From: CAZKCI01 sp964551475
GTDB taxonomy: Bacteria > Auribacterota > Erginobacteria > Erginobacterales > CAZKCI01
Direction: 5' to 3'
Length of the DNA: 64,000 nt
Assembly: GCA_964551475.1 (NCBI GenBank)
Contig: CAZKCI010000027.1
Location: 50,753-114,752, forward strand
Below are positions 15,026 to 23,670 of this stretch, one piece after another; positions within the stretch are counted from its first letter, which is position 1; every line of letters starts with the position of its first letter. The translations under genes were made by a program, and so were the position numbers. The notes below the pieces were generated by a model. It searched no databases. It was not told where the DNA came from and worked only from the letters and a program-made list of their open reading frames with translations.

Positions 15026-16138
15026 TTATCTGCGCTTCTCTACCACTTCCCGGTACATCTCCCCCAGCCTCCGGCACATCCGGGAGGCGCTGAACTCCCG
15101 GCAGACCCGTTCCCGTCCCGCCCGACCCAGGGCGACGGACCGTTCCGGCTCGGCGATCAGGGTGCGGATCCTTTCCGCCAGCATGGTCGGATCGGCGGGA
15201 GGGACCAGGAAGCCGTCGACGCCGTCCCGGATGACCTCGGCATTCGCCCCCACCTCCGTCGCGATCACCGGGAGACCCAGAGCCATCGCCTCGAGGAGGG
15301 CGTTGGGAAAACCCTCGGAGAGGGAGGGCAGGACAAAGATATCGAGTGAACGGAGAAAATCGGGAACGTCGACGACCTCACCCGGAAAATCCACGCGCCC
15401 GTCCAGGCCGAGAGAAGAGACGAGATCGCGCAGTCTCCCTTCGTAAGCCGGATCGATCGACCGGCCGCCGATCCGGACTGCGCAGTCCACTCCCCTTTGT
15501 GCCGTATCCGCCAGCGCCCGGAGGAGGTGCTCGTATCCCTTGATCGGGCGCAGGTTGCCCAGAGCCCCGAGAACGATCGGCCGGCCGGGAGTGATCCTCC
15601 GGGCGGAGGGCGCCCCCACCGAATCCGGATCGATCCCGTTATGGATCAGGACGACGCGGTTAACGGGGGCCTTTTCGCGGCTCAGAACGTAATCGCGGAC
15701 GCCCAGCGAATTGACCGTGATCCGGGAGGAGAGAAGGTTGCCGATCCGGTTCGCCCAGAGGTGCCTGGGCTGCTGCCAGAAGCCCATGTCCCGGCGGCTG
15801 GTGATCACCGGTATCCCGGCGAGGAGGCCGGCAAGCGGGGCGACCACGTTGGCCGCGAAGAGATAGGCGTGGATGAGATCGGCCCGATCCCGCCGGGCGA
15901 GGCGGGCGAGGGCGAAGGCGGCGGCGAAATAGCGGGGACCGACCACGTTCCGGAAACCCAGCGTCTCGACGGCGAGGCCGGCCGACTTCAGCTCCTCGCC
16001 CAGGGCGCCGGTCTCGAGGAGGCAACAGAGGGAAGGGGCGAACTCGGGCCGGGAAAGCCCCCGGACAGCCTGGCAGAGATGGCGCTGGGCCCCCGCCCGG
16101 ACCATCTTGTCAATGACATAGAGGACGTGGATGGACAT
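15026..16138 (-). CDS. glycosyltransferase family 4 (GT-B)
   Basis: 370 residues starting M-S-I-H-V-L-Y-V-I-D-K-M, followed by G-A-Q-R-H-L. Characteristic elements: I-H-A-Y-L-F-A-A-N, L-R-P-I-K-G-Y-E, and the donor-binding S-E-G-F-P-N-A-L-L-E-A-M-A-L-G-L-P-V. Upstream in-frame codons (to 16198) come from a family B repeat and are not part of the gene. It belongs to the polysaccharide locus. Confidence 0.92.
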   Translation of the reverse strand: MSIHVLYVIDKMVRAGAQRHLCQAVRGLSRPEFAPSLCCLLETGALGEELKSAGLAVETLGFRNVVGPRYFAAAFALARLARRDRADLIHAYLFAANVVAPLAGLLAGIPVITSRRDMGFWQQPRHLWANRIGNLLSSRITVNSLGVRDYVLSREKAPVNRVVLIHNGIDPDSVGAPSARRITPGRPIVLGALGNLRPIKGYEHLLRALADTAQRGVDCAVRIGGRSIDPAYEGRLRDLVSSLGLDGRVDFPGEVVDVPDFLRSLDIFVLPSLSEGFPNALLEAMALGLPVIATEVGANAEVIRDGVDGFLVPPADPTMLAERIRTLIAEPERSVALGRAGRERVCREFSASRMCRRLGEMYREVVEKRR

Positions 16139-16148
16139 AGGAAAAGCA

Positions 16149-16275
16149 GTCGATGGGTCAAGGTTAGGAAATGGGTCTGGTAGATGGGCAAGGTCCAAGG
16201 TGCGTCGGGCCGGCCGGCTCGAACCTAACCCTTACCTCTAGACCAAACCCACTTCTTAACCCTCACCCATCAACC
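16149..16275. repeat. family B palindromic repeat, copy 3
   Basis: GTCGATGGGTCAAGG at the left and CCTCACCCATCAACCAG at the right are imperfect inverted arms. The right end (ATCAACC) contains the TGA stop codon of the acyltransferase gene that ends at 16270. Confidence 0.88.
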
Positions 16276-17331
16276 AGCTTTTTCCCTGACTACATCCTTC
16301 TCTTTAACATATCCGGCCGCGCAGGCGGAGCAAACGGCCTTCTTCCCCGAGAAGGCCAGCTTGACGCCGCAGCGGCAGATCCAGCCCTGAATCCGGGCCG
16401 GGTTGCCGTAGACCAGGGCGAAGTCGGGGAGATCGCGGGTGACCACCGATCCGGCGCCCACGAAGGCGTAGCGGCCGATGGTGTGGCCGCAGACCACGGT
16501 GGCGTTGGCGCCGATCGAGGCTCCGCGCTTGACCAGCGTCCGGCGATACTCGTTCTTGCGGGAGACCTCGCAGCGGGGGTTGATCACGTTGGTGAAAACC
16601 ATGGAGGGACCGCAGAAGACGAAGTCCTCCAGCTCCACGTCGTCGTAGACCGAGACGTTGTTCTGGATCTTCACGCCGTTCCCGATCTTCACCCGGCTTC
16701 CCACGTTCACGTTCTGTCCCAGGCTGCAGTTCTCGCCGATCCGCGCCCCGCCCAGGACATGGCTGAAATGCCAGATCTTCGTCCCCTTGCCGATCACCGC
16801 GCCGGCGTCGACGTAGCTCGATTCATGGACAAAATAATCAGGACCGGCAGGAGAAGAAGAAACAGGACCGGCGGGAGAGGCAGGATGGGCAGGAGCGGCA
16901 GGAGAAACACGAGAAGGTCTTTTCACTATAATTTCAGGTCCTTTCTTGGGCTCGGGTTGAATCAAGGTCTGGCGATAGCGCTTGAGGAGATAAATGGTTC
17001 TTCCACAGAGAGAATCGAGATCCTGGTAAATCTCCGAGGAGAAAAGCTTGTCCTCAATACAATCTTCCAGATCACCGAGAAGTTCTTCCGCTGATCCCTC
17101 GGAAATCTCCAGGAATCTCGCCAATTCCAGCCGGGATTGTCTCCGATAGCCTTCTTGGATATTTTGTTTGATTGAACGGGCGGCGCTGTTCATCTGTGAA
17201 ATGCGCCTCATCTCGGAGTGCGGAAATGTTTTTGTAATCCCGAATATCTTTCTCCGTAGTTCCGACGCCGCCTGCCAGAAATGCCATGTACGGTAGCTCT
17301 GGGTCTTGTAATCTTTCTTGGGGCTCTCCAT
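16270..17331 (-). CDS. fusion: S23/Avd-like four-helix bundle + left-handed beta-helix sugar acyltransferase
   Basis: One open frame of 353 codons. Residues about 8-122 are a four-helix-bundle protein of the 23S rRNA intervening-sequence (S23) family: W-x-x-A-x-x-L, then I-x-Q-M-N-S-A-A-R-S-I-K-Q-N-I-Q-E-G, then A-R-F-L-E-I-S-E-G-S-A-E-E-L. Residues about 135-165 are Pro/Ala/Ser-rich and encoded by repeat words. Residues 166-315 are hexapeptide repeats of a WbpD-type N-acetyltransferase, starting Y-F-V-H-E-S-S-Y-V-D, with W-H-F-S-H-V and G-A-N-A-T-V-V-C-G-H. The C-terminus has a C-R-C-G...C-S-A-C zinc-ribbon-like tail. No ATG, GTG or TTG lies just before the acyltransferase part, so its own start has been lost. 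The next gene upstream is a WbpB/WlbA-type dehydrogenase, fitting a UDP-2,3-diamido-sugar pathway. A good ribosome site (GGGGAA) precedes the fused start. Confidence 0.82.
   Translation of the reverse strand: MESPKKDYKTQSYRTWHFWQAASELRRKIFGITKTFPHSEMRRISQMNSAARSIKQNIQEGYRRQSRLELARFLEISEGSAEELLGDLEDCIEDKLFSSEIYQDLDSLCGRTIYLLKRYRQTLIQPEPKKGPEIIVKRPSRVSPAAPAHPASPAGPVSSSPAGPDYFVHESSYVDAGAVIGKGTKIWHFSHVLGGARIGENCSLGQNVNVGSRVKIGNGVKIQNNVSVYDDVELEDFVFCGPSMVFTNVINPRCEVSRKNEYRRTLVKRGASIGANATVVCGHTIGRYAFVGAGSVVTRDLPDFALVYGNPARIQGWICRCGVKLAFSGKKAVCSACAAGYVKEKDVVREKAG
16838..16915. repeat. family D repeat inside the fusion gene (GGCAGGA words on plus strand)
   Basis: On the minus strand this reads CCTGCCGCTCCTGCCCATCC and similar words and encodes the Pro/Ala linker of the fusion protein. 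It is the same word set as at 17338-17446 but in opposite orientation, so the S23 part is bracketed by inverted copies. Confidence 0.75.
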
Positions 17332-17337
17332 GATCTT

Positions 17338-17446
17338 CCCCGTCTTTCTTTTGTTTCCTGCGCTTTCCTGCGCTTTCCTGCGCTTCCCTGCGCTTTCCTG
17401 CGCTTTCCTGCGCTTTCCTGCCTATCCTGCCTTTCCTGTCAATGTG
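17338..17446. repeat. family D tandem repeat (CTTTCCTGCG units)
   Basis: At least six near-identical 10-bp units of the form CGCTTTCCTG are followed by CCTATCCTGCCTTTCCTG. It lies just upstream of the S23 start codon and reaches into the 3' end of the dehydrogenase gene (stop at 17422). A related copy occurs at 31861-31912 beside tRNA-Leu. Confidence 0.85.
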
Positions 17447-18441
17447 ATCGCCTTCCCATTCTCCTTCATCGACTGCTGGGCTGCTTCCAGCACCCGGACC
17501 ACGTCCAGGCCGTTCTGCCCGTCGGTCAGCGGTGTCTTTCCCTCCCGAACGCAGTCGAGAAAGTGGGCGCATTCGGCCTTCAAGGGCTCGCCGATCTTGA
17601 TCGCGGGGATGTGCACGTCGCCGTAGCGGAGGTTCAGGTATTCGCCGAAGGAGTCGTATTCCAGGTTCTCCCCCACCCCTTTGTCGTAGATCCGGACCGG
17701 CTCGGCGCTGTCCATGTCGTCGAAGACCAGCATCTTCCGGGAGCCGACCAGCGTGGTCCGGCGGATCTTGTGGGGGTCGAGCCAGGAGACATGGACATGG
17801 GCGAGCACGTTGCCGGGGAAGGAGAGCCAGGCGAAGGCGATGTCCGCCACCCCTTTCTGCACGTAGGACTCGCCCCGGGCGGAGACCGAGACCGGACGGT
17901 CGCCGACCAGATAGAGGGCGACCGAAACGTCATGGGGAGCGAAGGTCCAGAGGGCATCCTCGGACCGGCGGATCTTGCCCAGGTTGAGACGCTGGGTATA
18001 CAAATAGTAGAGATCGCCCACCGCCCCCTCATCCAGAAGCTCTTTGAGTTTACGCACCGCCCCGTGGTAGAGGAGCAGGTGGCCGACCATCAGGATGAGC
18101 CCCTTCTTCTTCGCGGCGGCGATCATCCTTTCGCAGTCGCAGGCGGTCAGGGCCATCGGTTTCTCCACGAAAACGTGCTTGCCCGCCTCCAGGCACTTGA
18201 GCGCGATCTGGGCGTGGGTGGCGCCCGGCGTGGCGACCACCACCGCCTGGATCTCGGGAGAGGCGACCATCTCGTCCATGTCGGCGGTCACCTTGAGGTC
18301 CGGATAGCGGAGAGCGGCTTCCCCCCTCCTCTTCTCGACCAGGTCGCAGGCGACGGCGACCCGCGCCCCCTTGATCTCCTGAAAGTTCCGGAGCAGGTTC
18401 TTGCCCCATCCCCCGATCCCGATGACGCCCAGCTTGATCAT
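17422..18441 (-). CDS. Gfo/Idh/MocA-type dehydrogenase (WlbA/WbpB-like)
   Basis: 339 residues starting M-I-K-L-G-V-I-G-I-G-G-W-G-K-N, an NAD-binding Rossmann motif. E-K-P-M-A-L (about 96-101) is the Gfo/Idh/MocA signature. The family member WlbA/WbpB oxidises UDP-GlcNAc(A) at C3, and its usual partner acetyltransferase is encoded directly downstream, so a UDP-diacetamido-uronate step is the likely role; no aminotransferase is seen here. The start overlaps the stop of the upstream glycosyltransferase as ATGA. The last codons (L-T-G-K-A-G) run into family D words. Confidence 0.87.
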   Translation of the reverse strand: MIKLGVIGIGGWGKNLLRNFQEIKGARVAVACDLVEKRRGEAALRYPDLKVTADMDEMVASPEIQAVVVATPGATHAQIALKCLEAGKHVFVEKPMALTACDCERMIAAAKKKGLILMVGHLLLYHGAVRKLKELLDEGAVGDLYYLYTQRLNLGKIRRSEDALWTFAPHDVSVALYLVGDRPVSVSARGESYVQKGVADIAFAWLSFPGNVLAHVHVSWLDPHKIRRTTLVGSRKMLVFDDMDSAEPVRIYDKGVGENLEYDSFGEYLNLRYGDVHIPAIKIGEPLKAECAHFLDCVREGKTPLTDGQNGLDVVRVLEAAQQSMKENGKAITLTGKAG

Positions 18442-19820
18442 AAGACTGTTCCCATGGTTTTTGATTGGTCGCTTGGGTCCCTGCTGTCCCTGACCATCAT
18501 TTCCGCTATCACCCGCGCGTTCTCTCCCACGTCCCACTTCGCCTCGACCTTTTTCCTCCCCTCTTTTCCATAGTGTATCAGGAGCGCACGATCCCCGGCG
18601 ATTTTTTCGATGAGCTCCGCCAGGGCGGCGGGATCATTCTCCGGGATGACGAATCCGCAGGGGGGATCTTCGATCAGCTCGGGGAGAGAGGGGAGCGGCG
18701 TGCAGGCGACCGGCGTCCCCGCCGCCAGCGACTCGATCAGGACATTGGGGATGCCCCAATGGATCGCCAGGACCGCGGGGAGGACGCAGAGGTCGGCCCA
18801 GGCGTAATCGGCCGGCATCCCTTCCTGTGATTGATAACCCGTGAATTCGATCCGGTCGGCCACCCCCCGCTCGGCGGCCAGGCCCTCCAGCTCGCTTCGG
18901 AGGGGCCCTCCCCCCACGATCCGACAGCGAAAGTCACGGGACCGAATTTTGAGCAGAGCGCAGGATTCGATCAGCCGATCGAATCCCTTGCACTCGAAAA
19001 GGCTCCCCACCGACACGATCCGGAATGGCCTCTCCTCGGGCGCGGGCCCATTTAATTTCTCCCTCGCCCGAGGCGATGAACACACGTCATGTTTTTGCCC
19101 CGAATAATCCGCGTAATCCGCGGCTTTCTTCGCCAGTTCCCGGACGGCCTCCTTCGGACGATAGGAATCGAGATCCACGCCGTGATAGACGACCCGGATC
19201 TTCTCCGGCGGAAGATCCGGGGCGAGACCGAGGAGATGGACCTGGTTGTGGGCCGTGCAGGTGAGGACGAAGTCCGCCCGCCGCATCTTCTCGGCGAGCC
19301 CCGCGGTCTTGACATGGATGTCGTGGGCGTGGCCGGTGAAGGAGAAGGGGATGCCGTTCAGAATCGAGATGACAAGCGCCGTCCCGGCGGGATAGGTGGC
19401 CCACTGGCCGTGCACCCTTTCGATCCCCCGTTCCCGGCAGATCCGGGCGAAATGGACCGCCTGGGGAAACAGCGCCAGCGACTTGAAAAGAAACTCGCCG
19501 TCAACCCGGTTGATGCGGACCGTGGCCGCCAGCGCCCGGAAGAACCGCCCGGGGCGGCGGACCAGGAAGCCCAGGCACGACCGGAGGACCCGAGGATGGA
19601 AGAGCCCGGCGTAGAGGGTCCGGGCGAGCAGAGGCGTGCTGCTGTCGTGACGGACCGGCTCCCGGCGGGCGGGCTTCAGGGAAAGTATGGTCAGATCGAG
19701 CAGCGCGTCGAGGCGGACCATCTCGCGCAGGATGAAGACCTCGTCGTAGCGGGGAAACTGGGAGAAGACAAAGGCGACCTTTGTCCTGGATCCGGTTTCC
19801 GCTGTCCCGGGCCGGGCCAT
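18438..19820 (-). CDS. glycosyltransferase family 4 with an in-frame repeat insertion
   Basis: 460 residues starting M-A-R-P-G-T. The N-domain has V-A-F-V-F-S-Q-F-P and H-A-H-D-I-H-V-K. The C-domain has F-R-I-V-S-V-G-S-L-F-E-C-K-G and the donor-site region ending N-V-L-I-E-S-L-A-A-G-T-P-V. Between the two domains (about 231-264) is a stretch beginning K-K-A-A-D-Y-A-D-Y-S-G with no counterpart in this family; its DNA is an intergenic repeat (see 19029-19130). The inter-domain linker can tolerate it, so the enzyme may still work. The start overlaps the flippase stop (TAATG). Confidence 0.87.
   Translation of the reverse strand: MARPGTAETGSRTKVAFVFSQFPRYDEVFILREMVRLDALLDLTILSLKPARREPVRHDSSTPLLARTLYAGLFHPRVLRSCLGFLVRRPGRFFRALAATVRINRVDGEFLFKSLALFPQAVHFARICRERGIERVHGQWATYPAGTALVISILNGIPFSFTGHAHDIHVKTAGLAEKMRRADFVLTCTAHNQVHLLGLAPDLPPEKIRVVYHGVDLDSYRPKEAVRELAKKAADYADYSGQKHDVCSSPRAREKLNGPAPEERPFRIVSVGSLFECKGFDRLIESCALLKIRSRDFRCRIVGGGPLRSELEGLAAERGVADRIEFTGYQSQEGMPADYAWADLCVLPAVLAIHWGIPNVLIESLAAGTPVACTPLPSLPELIEDPPCGFVIPENDPAALAELIEKIAGDRALLIHYGKEGRKKVEAKWDVGENARVIAEMMVRDSRDPSDQSKTMGTVL
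19029..19130. repeat. family R repeat inserted in frame in a glycosyltransferase gene
   Basis: Positions 19106-19130 are, on the minus strand, an exact 25-bp match to intergenic DNA at 58486-58510 (AAGAAAGCCGCGG followed by ATTACGCGGATT). The rest (to about 19029) contains TCGCCCGAGGCGA, a small hairpin. No stop is created in the reading frame. Confidence 0.8.
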
Positions 19821-21244
19821 TATTCTCTCCCGTCCCCCGGGGAGAATATCCCCCGCACCAGGATCCAATCCCTGCGGTTCAGGGCGCCGGAGACGATCAG
19901 CCCTCCGCCGTAAAGAACGAAAGCGGAGAGGACGATCAGAAGCAGGGGCCATCCGGAAAAGGAAAGCCCCCACAACGCCGCCGCCATGGCCGCCGCGACC
20001 GGCCAGGGACGGAGCAGAGGCGCCAGGGAGCGGGCGGAGAGATCGTCCCGCAGAAGACGAAGAAAAACCAGGAAAAGGAAAAGCTGGGCGAGCCCGCCGC
20101 CCGCCGCCGCGCCCGCCGGGCCGAAAGGAGCGACCAGAAGAAATGCCGAGGCGGCGTTGATCAGCGCTCCCGCCCCCATCACGCCCGCGAAGAGACGCTC
20201 TTTCCCCGCCGCCACCATCAGATCAAAGAGGAGATAGTTCTGCACCATGAGCAGGGAGACGATCCCGAGCACCCTGACCACTCCGGCCGCGGCGGCGAAG
20301 GAGGGGCCGAAAAAATACACGCAGAGGCGGGGCGACAGGACCAGGGAGATCACGGCGAACGGCAGGGCCGCCATCTGGAGGTAGGCGGCGGAGCGGCGAT
20401 AGACGCCGGAGAAGGCGTTCCGGTCGGTCGCGCGCAGGCGGCAGACGGCGGGAAAGAGAGCCCCGACCAGCGAGAGCGGGACCAGCCCTTCCAGGGCCTG
20501 GAAAAAGGAGGAGCCGACGCTGTAATAACCGGCGGCGGCCGCGCCCGACCGCCAGTAAACGATCAGGCGCACAACGTCTTGGAAGGAGTTGAAGAATATC
20601 GCCAGCGCAATCAAGGCCCCTCCCCGGACCAGGCGGCGGGCGGCCGCCCCTTCCCGGAAAATGGCGGGCGGAAAAAACAGGCGGCGCACCAGAAGCCAGG
20701 AGAAGACAAACTGGAAAAGCGCGGAGACAAAATAGATCCAGGCCGCCGAAGCCACCGAGCGCGCCAGTAAATATACCAGGGCGAGCAGGAACAGGCTTTT
20801 CGCCGTTTTGACCAGGGCCTCCAGACCCATCACCTCCCGGGAGCGGAAGACCACGGTCAGAGTGTTGGCCAGGCCGGAGACGGCATAGATACCCAGACCG
20901 AGAAAAACAACCGGGGCCAGAGGACGATAGCGGCCGGAAGGAGCGATCACGATCAGAGCGGTCAGGCCTACCGCCAGGGCCAGGATGATCTTGATCAGGA
21001 GAGTCGTCCCCACCCAGATGCGCTCGCGGGACCGATCGACCGAGCACTCCCGGATCGCGATCTTGTCCAGGCCCAGCTCGATCGCCACACCGAGGAGGGC
21101 GCAGAGCGAGAGCACGGCCCGGAAAGCCCCGTAGCCGCCGGGGCCGAGGCGGCGGGCGAGGATGGCGGCCAGCGCCAGCGAAACCAGGAGCATCGCGGCC
21201 TTGGCGGAGAAGAGAGCGAGGGTGTTGGAAATAATCTTGTTCAT
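19820..21244 (-). CDS. wzx: polysaccharide flippase, Wzx/MATE-like
   Basis: About 474 residues starting M-N-K-I-I-S-N-T-L-A-L-F-S-A-K, with 12-14 hydrophobic helices, few charged residues, and the early R-R-L-G-P-G-G-Y-G motif of O-antigen flippases. It would move lipid-linked sugar units across the inner membrane. The ATG at 21244 is preferred over 21271, which reads through upstream spacer. Stop and next start overlap. Confidence 0.9.
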   Translation of the reverse strand: MNKIISNTLALFSAKAAMLLVSLALAAILARRLGPGGYGAFRAVLSLCALLGVAIELGLDKIAIRECSVDRSRERIWVGTTLLIKIILALAVGLTALIVIAPSGRYRPLAPVVFLGLGIYAVSGLANTLTVVFRSREVMGLEALVKTAKSLFLLALVYLLARSVASAAWIYFVSALFQFVFSWLLVRRLFFPPAIFREGAAARRLVRGGALIALAIFFNSFQDVVRLIVYWRSGAAAAGYYSVGSSFFQALEGLVPLSLVGALFPAVCRLRATDRNAFSGVYRRSAAYLQMAALPFAVISLVLSPRLCVYFFGPSFAAAAGVVRVLGIVSLLMVQNYLLFDLMVAAGKERLFAGVMGAGALINAASAFLLVAPFGPAGAAAGGGLAQLFLFLVFLRLLRDDLSARSLAPLLRPWPVAAAMAAALWGLSFSGWPLLLIVLSAFVLYGGGLIVSGALNRRDWILVRGIFSPGDGRE

Positions 21245-21279
21245 GTCGACGATCCCGACGGCCGGGGCCATAATATAAT

Positions 21280-21350
21280 CTTAGGAAGCCAGGAAACCAG
21301 GAGGATCCAGGCCGGTCTCATCATCATTCCTGGGTTCCTGGTTTCCTAAG
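21280..21350. repeat. family E palindromic repeat, copy 1 (CTTAGGAAACCAGG words)
   Basis: Left arm CTTAGGAAGCCAGGAAACC and right arm TTCCTGGTTTCCTAAG are inverted around about 25 bp. The second copy is at 34844-34897. The right arm lies inside the GT39 coding sequence and provides its last codons and stop. Confidence 0.85.
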
Positions 21351-22571
21351 ATGATCCTCTTGGCCGGGCCGGACGAGACCGGACAGGGCAACCGCGGCGA
21401 AGGCGTAGACGAACGGCATCACCGGCAACCGGTAGCGCCCCTCGGGAAGAAACACCGAGTGGATGAGCGTGAAGGAGAGAATGCCGAGAAGAAAGAGCGA
21501 GGCTTTGCCCTCCCAGCCTCGGGACAGAATCGCCCCGGTGACGCCGAGGAGAAGCGCGACCCAAAGCGAGGCGGCGAGAGGAAGCGAGGGGTTGTGCGCG
21601 TCCAGATGATACAGCCAGGCCAGGCGGCGGAAGCTGAGACGGAGAAACCGGGCGGGATCGCTCCGGATGAAATCCATCGCCTTCTTCCCGTATCCCCGGC
21701 TGTAGGCGATCTCGTCCTCCGTCTCCCCGAGGTGGAACGCGCCGAGGGCGATCAGATCGTTGACCCGCACCGTTCCGCCCGAGGAGTGCGGATTGTTCGC
21801 CAGATAGAAGTTGTTTCCCCCCTGCGTGTTGAGCGGGACAAATTCCCCCAGGACCAGGAAATTCCGCGCCGTCCAGGGGAGAAGAACCAGGAGGAGGGGA
21901 AAAAGAAAGCGCAGGGCGCGGCGGACATACCCTCTCCCCCGCAAGGGCGGCCAGAGGAGACAGGCGGCGGCCAGGATGACGAGTGTCGGGCGACAGAGGA
22001 TCCCCATTCCCAGGAGCGCCCCGGCGGCGGGGAGCCGGCGGCCGGTGAAACCGGCTTCCGCGGCCCCCAGAAGGAGAGCCGCCGCCGCGAGCAGGAGAAA
22101 GATAAAGAGCGTCTCCGTCATCAACCGCCCGCTGTAGTAGATGAGCAGCGGGTCGCCGGCCGCGAGGAAGGCCGCCACGCTTCCCTCCCGCGTCCCCGCG
22201 CCGGACCGTCCGGCGAAGGCCGACCGGGCGGCCAGGCCGAGCAGGCCGCAGGAGAACGCCCCCAGAAAGACCTGCGCGACCCGCGCCACGCGAAAAGAGA
22301 AGATCCCTCCCCGGACAAAAACCGCGAGAAATATCGGATAGAGGGGGGGAAAGGAGGCCCGGCGCCAGGGGCTGTAGATCAGCCCTTTCCCCCCGGCCAG
22401 GTTCCGGGCGACGGCGAGGTACATCTTCTCGTCGGGATCGTAGGAGCGCTCCGAGAGACCGAGGACGTAGCCCAGGCGCAGGGCGAAGCCGAGCGCGCAG
22501 GCGGAGAGAAGCAATATCGCGAACGAAGGAGTGCGGTGGCGCGGCCCGTTTGGTCTCACGGCATTCGTCAC
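21324..22571 (-). CDS. GT39/ArnT-like membrane glycosyltransferase
   Basis: 415 residues, about ten membrane helices. The first outward loop has D-P-D-E-K-M-Y, the acidic motif of GT-C lipid-sugar-dependent transferases, followed by G-L-I-Y-S-P-W-R-R. A late loop has F-L-P-E-G-R-Y-R-L-P. It would use polyprenyl-phosphate sugars on the outer face of the inner membrane. The final residues D-H-L-R-K-P-G-T-Q-E are encoded by the family E repeat, so the native end has been replaced. The start is a GTG at 22571, 25 bp after ispG. Confidence 0.86.
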   Translation of the reverse strand: MTNAVRPNGPRHRTPSFAILLLSACALGFALRLGYVLGLSERSYDPDEKMYLAVARNLAGGKGLIYSPWRRASFPPLYPIFLAVFVRGGIFSFRVARVAQVFLGAFSCGLLGLAARSAFAGRSGAGTREGSVAAFLAAGDPLLIYYSGRLMTETLFIFLLLAAAALLLGAAEAGFTGRRLPAAGALLGMGILCRPTLVILAAACLLWPPLRGRGYVRRALRFLFPLLLVLLPWTARNFLVLGEFVPLNTQGGNNFYLANNPHSSGGTVRVNDLIALGAFHLGETEDEIAYSRGYGKKAMDFIRSDPARFLRLSFRRLAWLYHLDAHNPSLPLAASLWVALLLGVTGAILSRGWEGKASLFLLGILSFTLIHSVFLPEGRYRLPVMPFVYAFAAVALSGLVRPGQEDHLRKPGTQE

Positions 22572-22596
22572 CCGGCCGCCTGGAGCCGCTCCGTGA

Positions 22597-23670
22597 TCAT
22601 TCGCGGGGTGGGAGGCGCGCGAGCTCGGAGAGGAGCGCGCTGACGATCCGGCGCGCCGGCACGGTCCGGATCGCCTGGCCGCGACGAAAGAGCAGAGCCG
22701 AATTCCGCCCCGCCGCGATCCCGAGGTCCGCCTCCCTCGCCTCCCCGGGGCCGTTCACCGCGCATCCCATCACGGCGACGGTGACGCCGGAGAGGGAGCG
22801 GAAACGGGTGGAGGAGAGAGCCGCCTCCACCTGCTTGACCAGGGGGAGGAGATCGACCCGGCAGCGGCCGCAGGTCGGGCAGGAGACCAGAACCGGGCCG
22901 AAAGACCTGAGCCCGAGGGACTGGAGGATGAGTTTCCCCACCCGCGCCTCCTCCTCCTCGGGCGCGCTCAGGGAGACGCGGACGGTATCGCCCATCCCCT
23001 CCAGGAGAAGAGCCCCGATCCCGATCGCCGAGCGGACCGTCCCGGGAAGAAAGGGCCCGGCCTCGGTGATCCCGATGTGAAAGGGATAATCGACCCGGGC
23101 GGAGAGCTCGCGGTAGGCGGCGATCGTGGTGGGGATGTCGAAGGCCTTGACCGAGATCTTGATCTCCCGGTAGCCCTCCTTCTCGATCAGCCGGACCTCC
23201 TGGAGCGCGCTCTCGGCCAGGGCCCGGGCGGTGGGACCGCCGCGGCGGGCCAGGAGGGCCTTCTCCAGCGACCCGGCGTTCACGCCCACCCGGACGGGGA
23301 TTCTTTCCCCGCGGCAGGCCGCGATCACCTCGCGGACTTTGAGAGAGGAACCGATGTTGCCGGGGTTGATCCGGAGCCCGGCCACGCCCGCCGCCACCGA
23401 CCGGAGCGCCAGGCGATGATCGAAATGGATGTCGGCGATGACCGGAAGAGGCGAGCGGCGGCAGATCGCGGTCAGGGCCTCCGCCGCCTCCAGGTCGGGG
23501 ACGGCGAGGCGGACGATCTCGCAGCCCGCCCGGGAGAGAGAGGAAATCCTCCGGAGCGTGGCGCGGACGTCCCGGGTGTCGGTCTTGGTCATCGACTGGA
23601 CCGAGACCGGGGCCCCCCCGCCCACGGGGACCGATCCCACGAGAATCCGGCGCGTTTTCCGTCTCTTCAT
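22597..23670 (-). CDS. ispG: 4-hydroxy-3-methylbut-2-enyl diphosphate synthase
   Basis: 357 residues. V-Q-S-M-T-K-T-D-T-R-D-V (about 24-35) is the GcpE signature. The 4Fe-4S cysteines sit in S-C-P-T-C-G-R and M-G-C-A-V-N-G-P-G-E-A. It catalyses the penultimate MEP-pathway step to isoprenoids, feeding UppS encoded further upstream in the same run. The ATG overlaps the stop of rseP (ATGA). Confidence 0.97.
   Translation of the reverse strand: MKRRKTRRILVGSVPVGGGAPVSVQSMTKTDTRDVRATLRRISSLSRAGCEIVRLAVPDLEAAEALTAICRRSPLPVIADIHFDHRLALRSVAAGVAGLRINPGNIGSSLKVREVIAACRGERIPVRVGVNAGSLEKALLARRGGPTARALAESALQEVRLIEKEGYREIKISVKAFDIPTTIAAYRELSARVDYPFHIGITEAGPFLPGTVRSAIGIGALLLEGMGDTVRVSLSAPEEEEARVGKLILQSLGLRSFGPVLVSCPTCGRCRVDLLPLVKQVEAALSSTRFRSLSGVTVAVMGCAVNGPGEAREADLGIAAGRNSALLFRRGQAIRTVPARRIVSALLSELARLPPRE

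Noticed and set aside
17338..17446. CRISPR or VNTR-coded protein on the plus strand
   Set aside because: The 10-bp CGCTTTCCTG units have no spacers, and the open plus-strand frame across them is antisense to the dehydrogenase and S23 genes.
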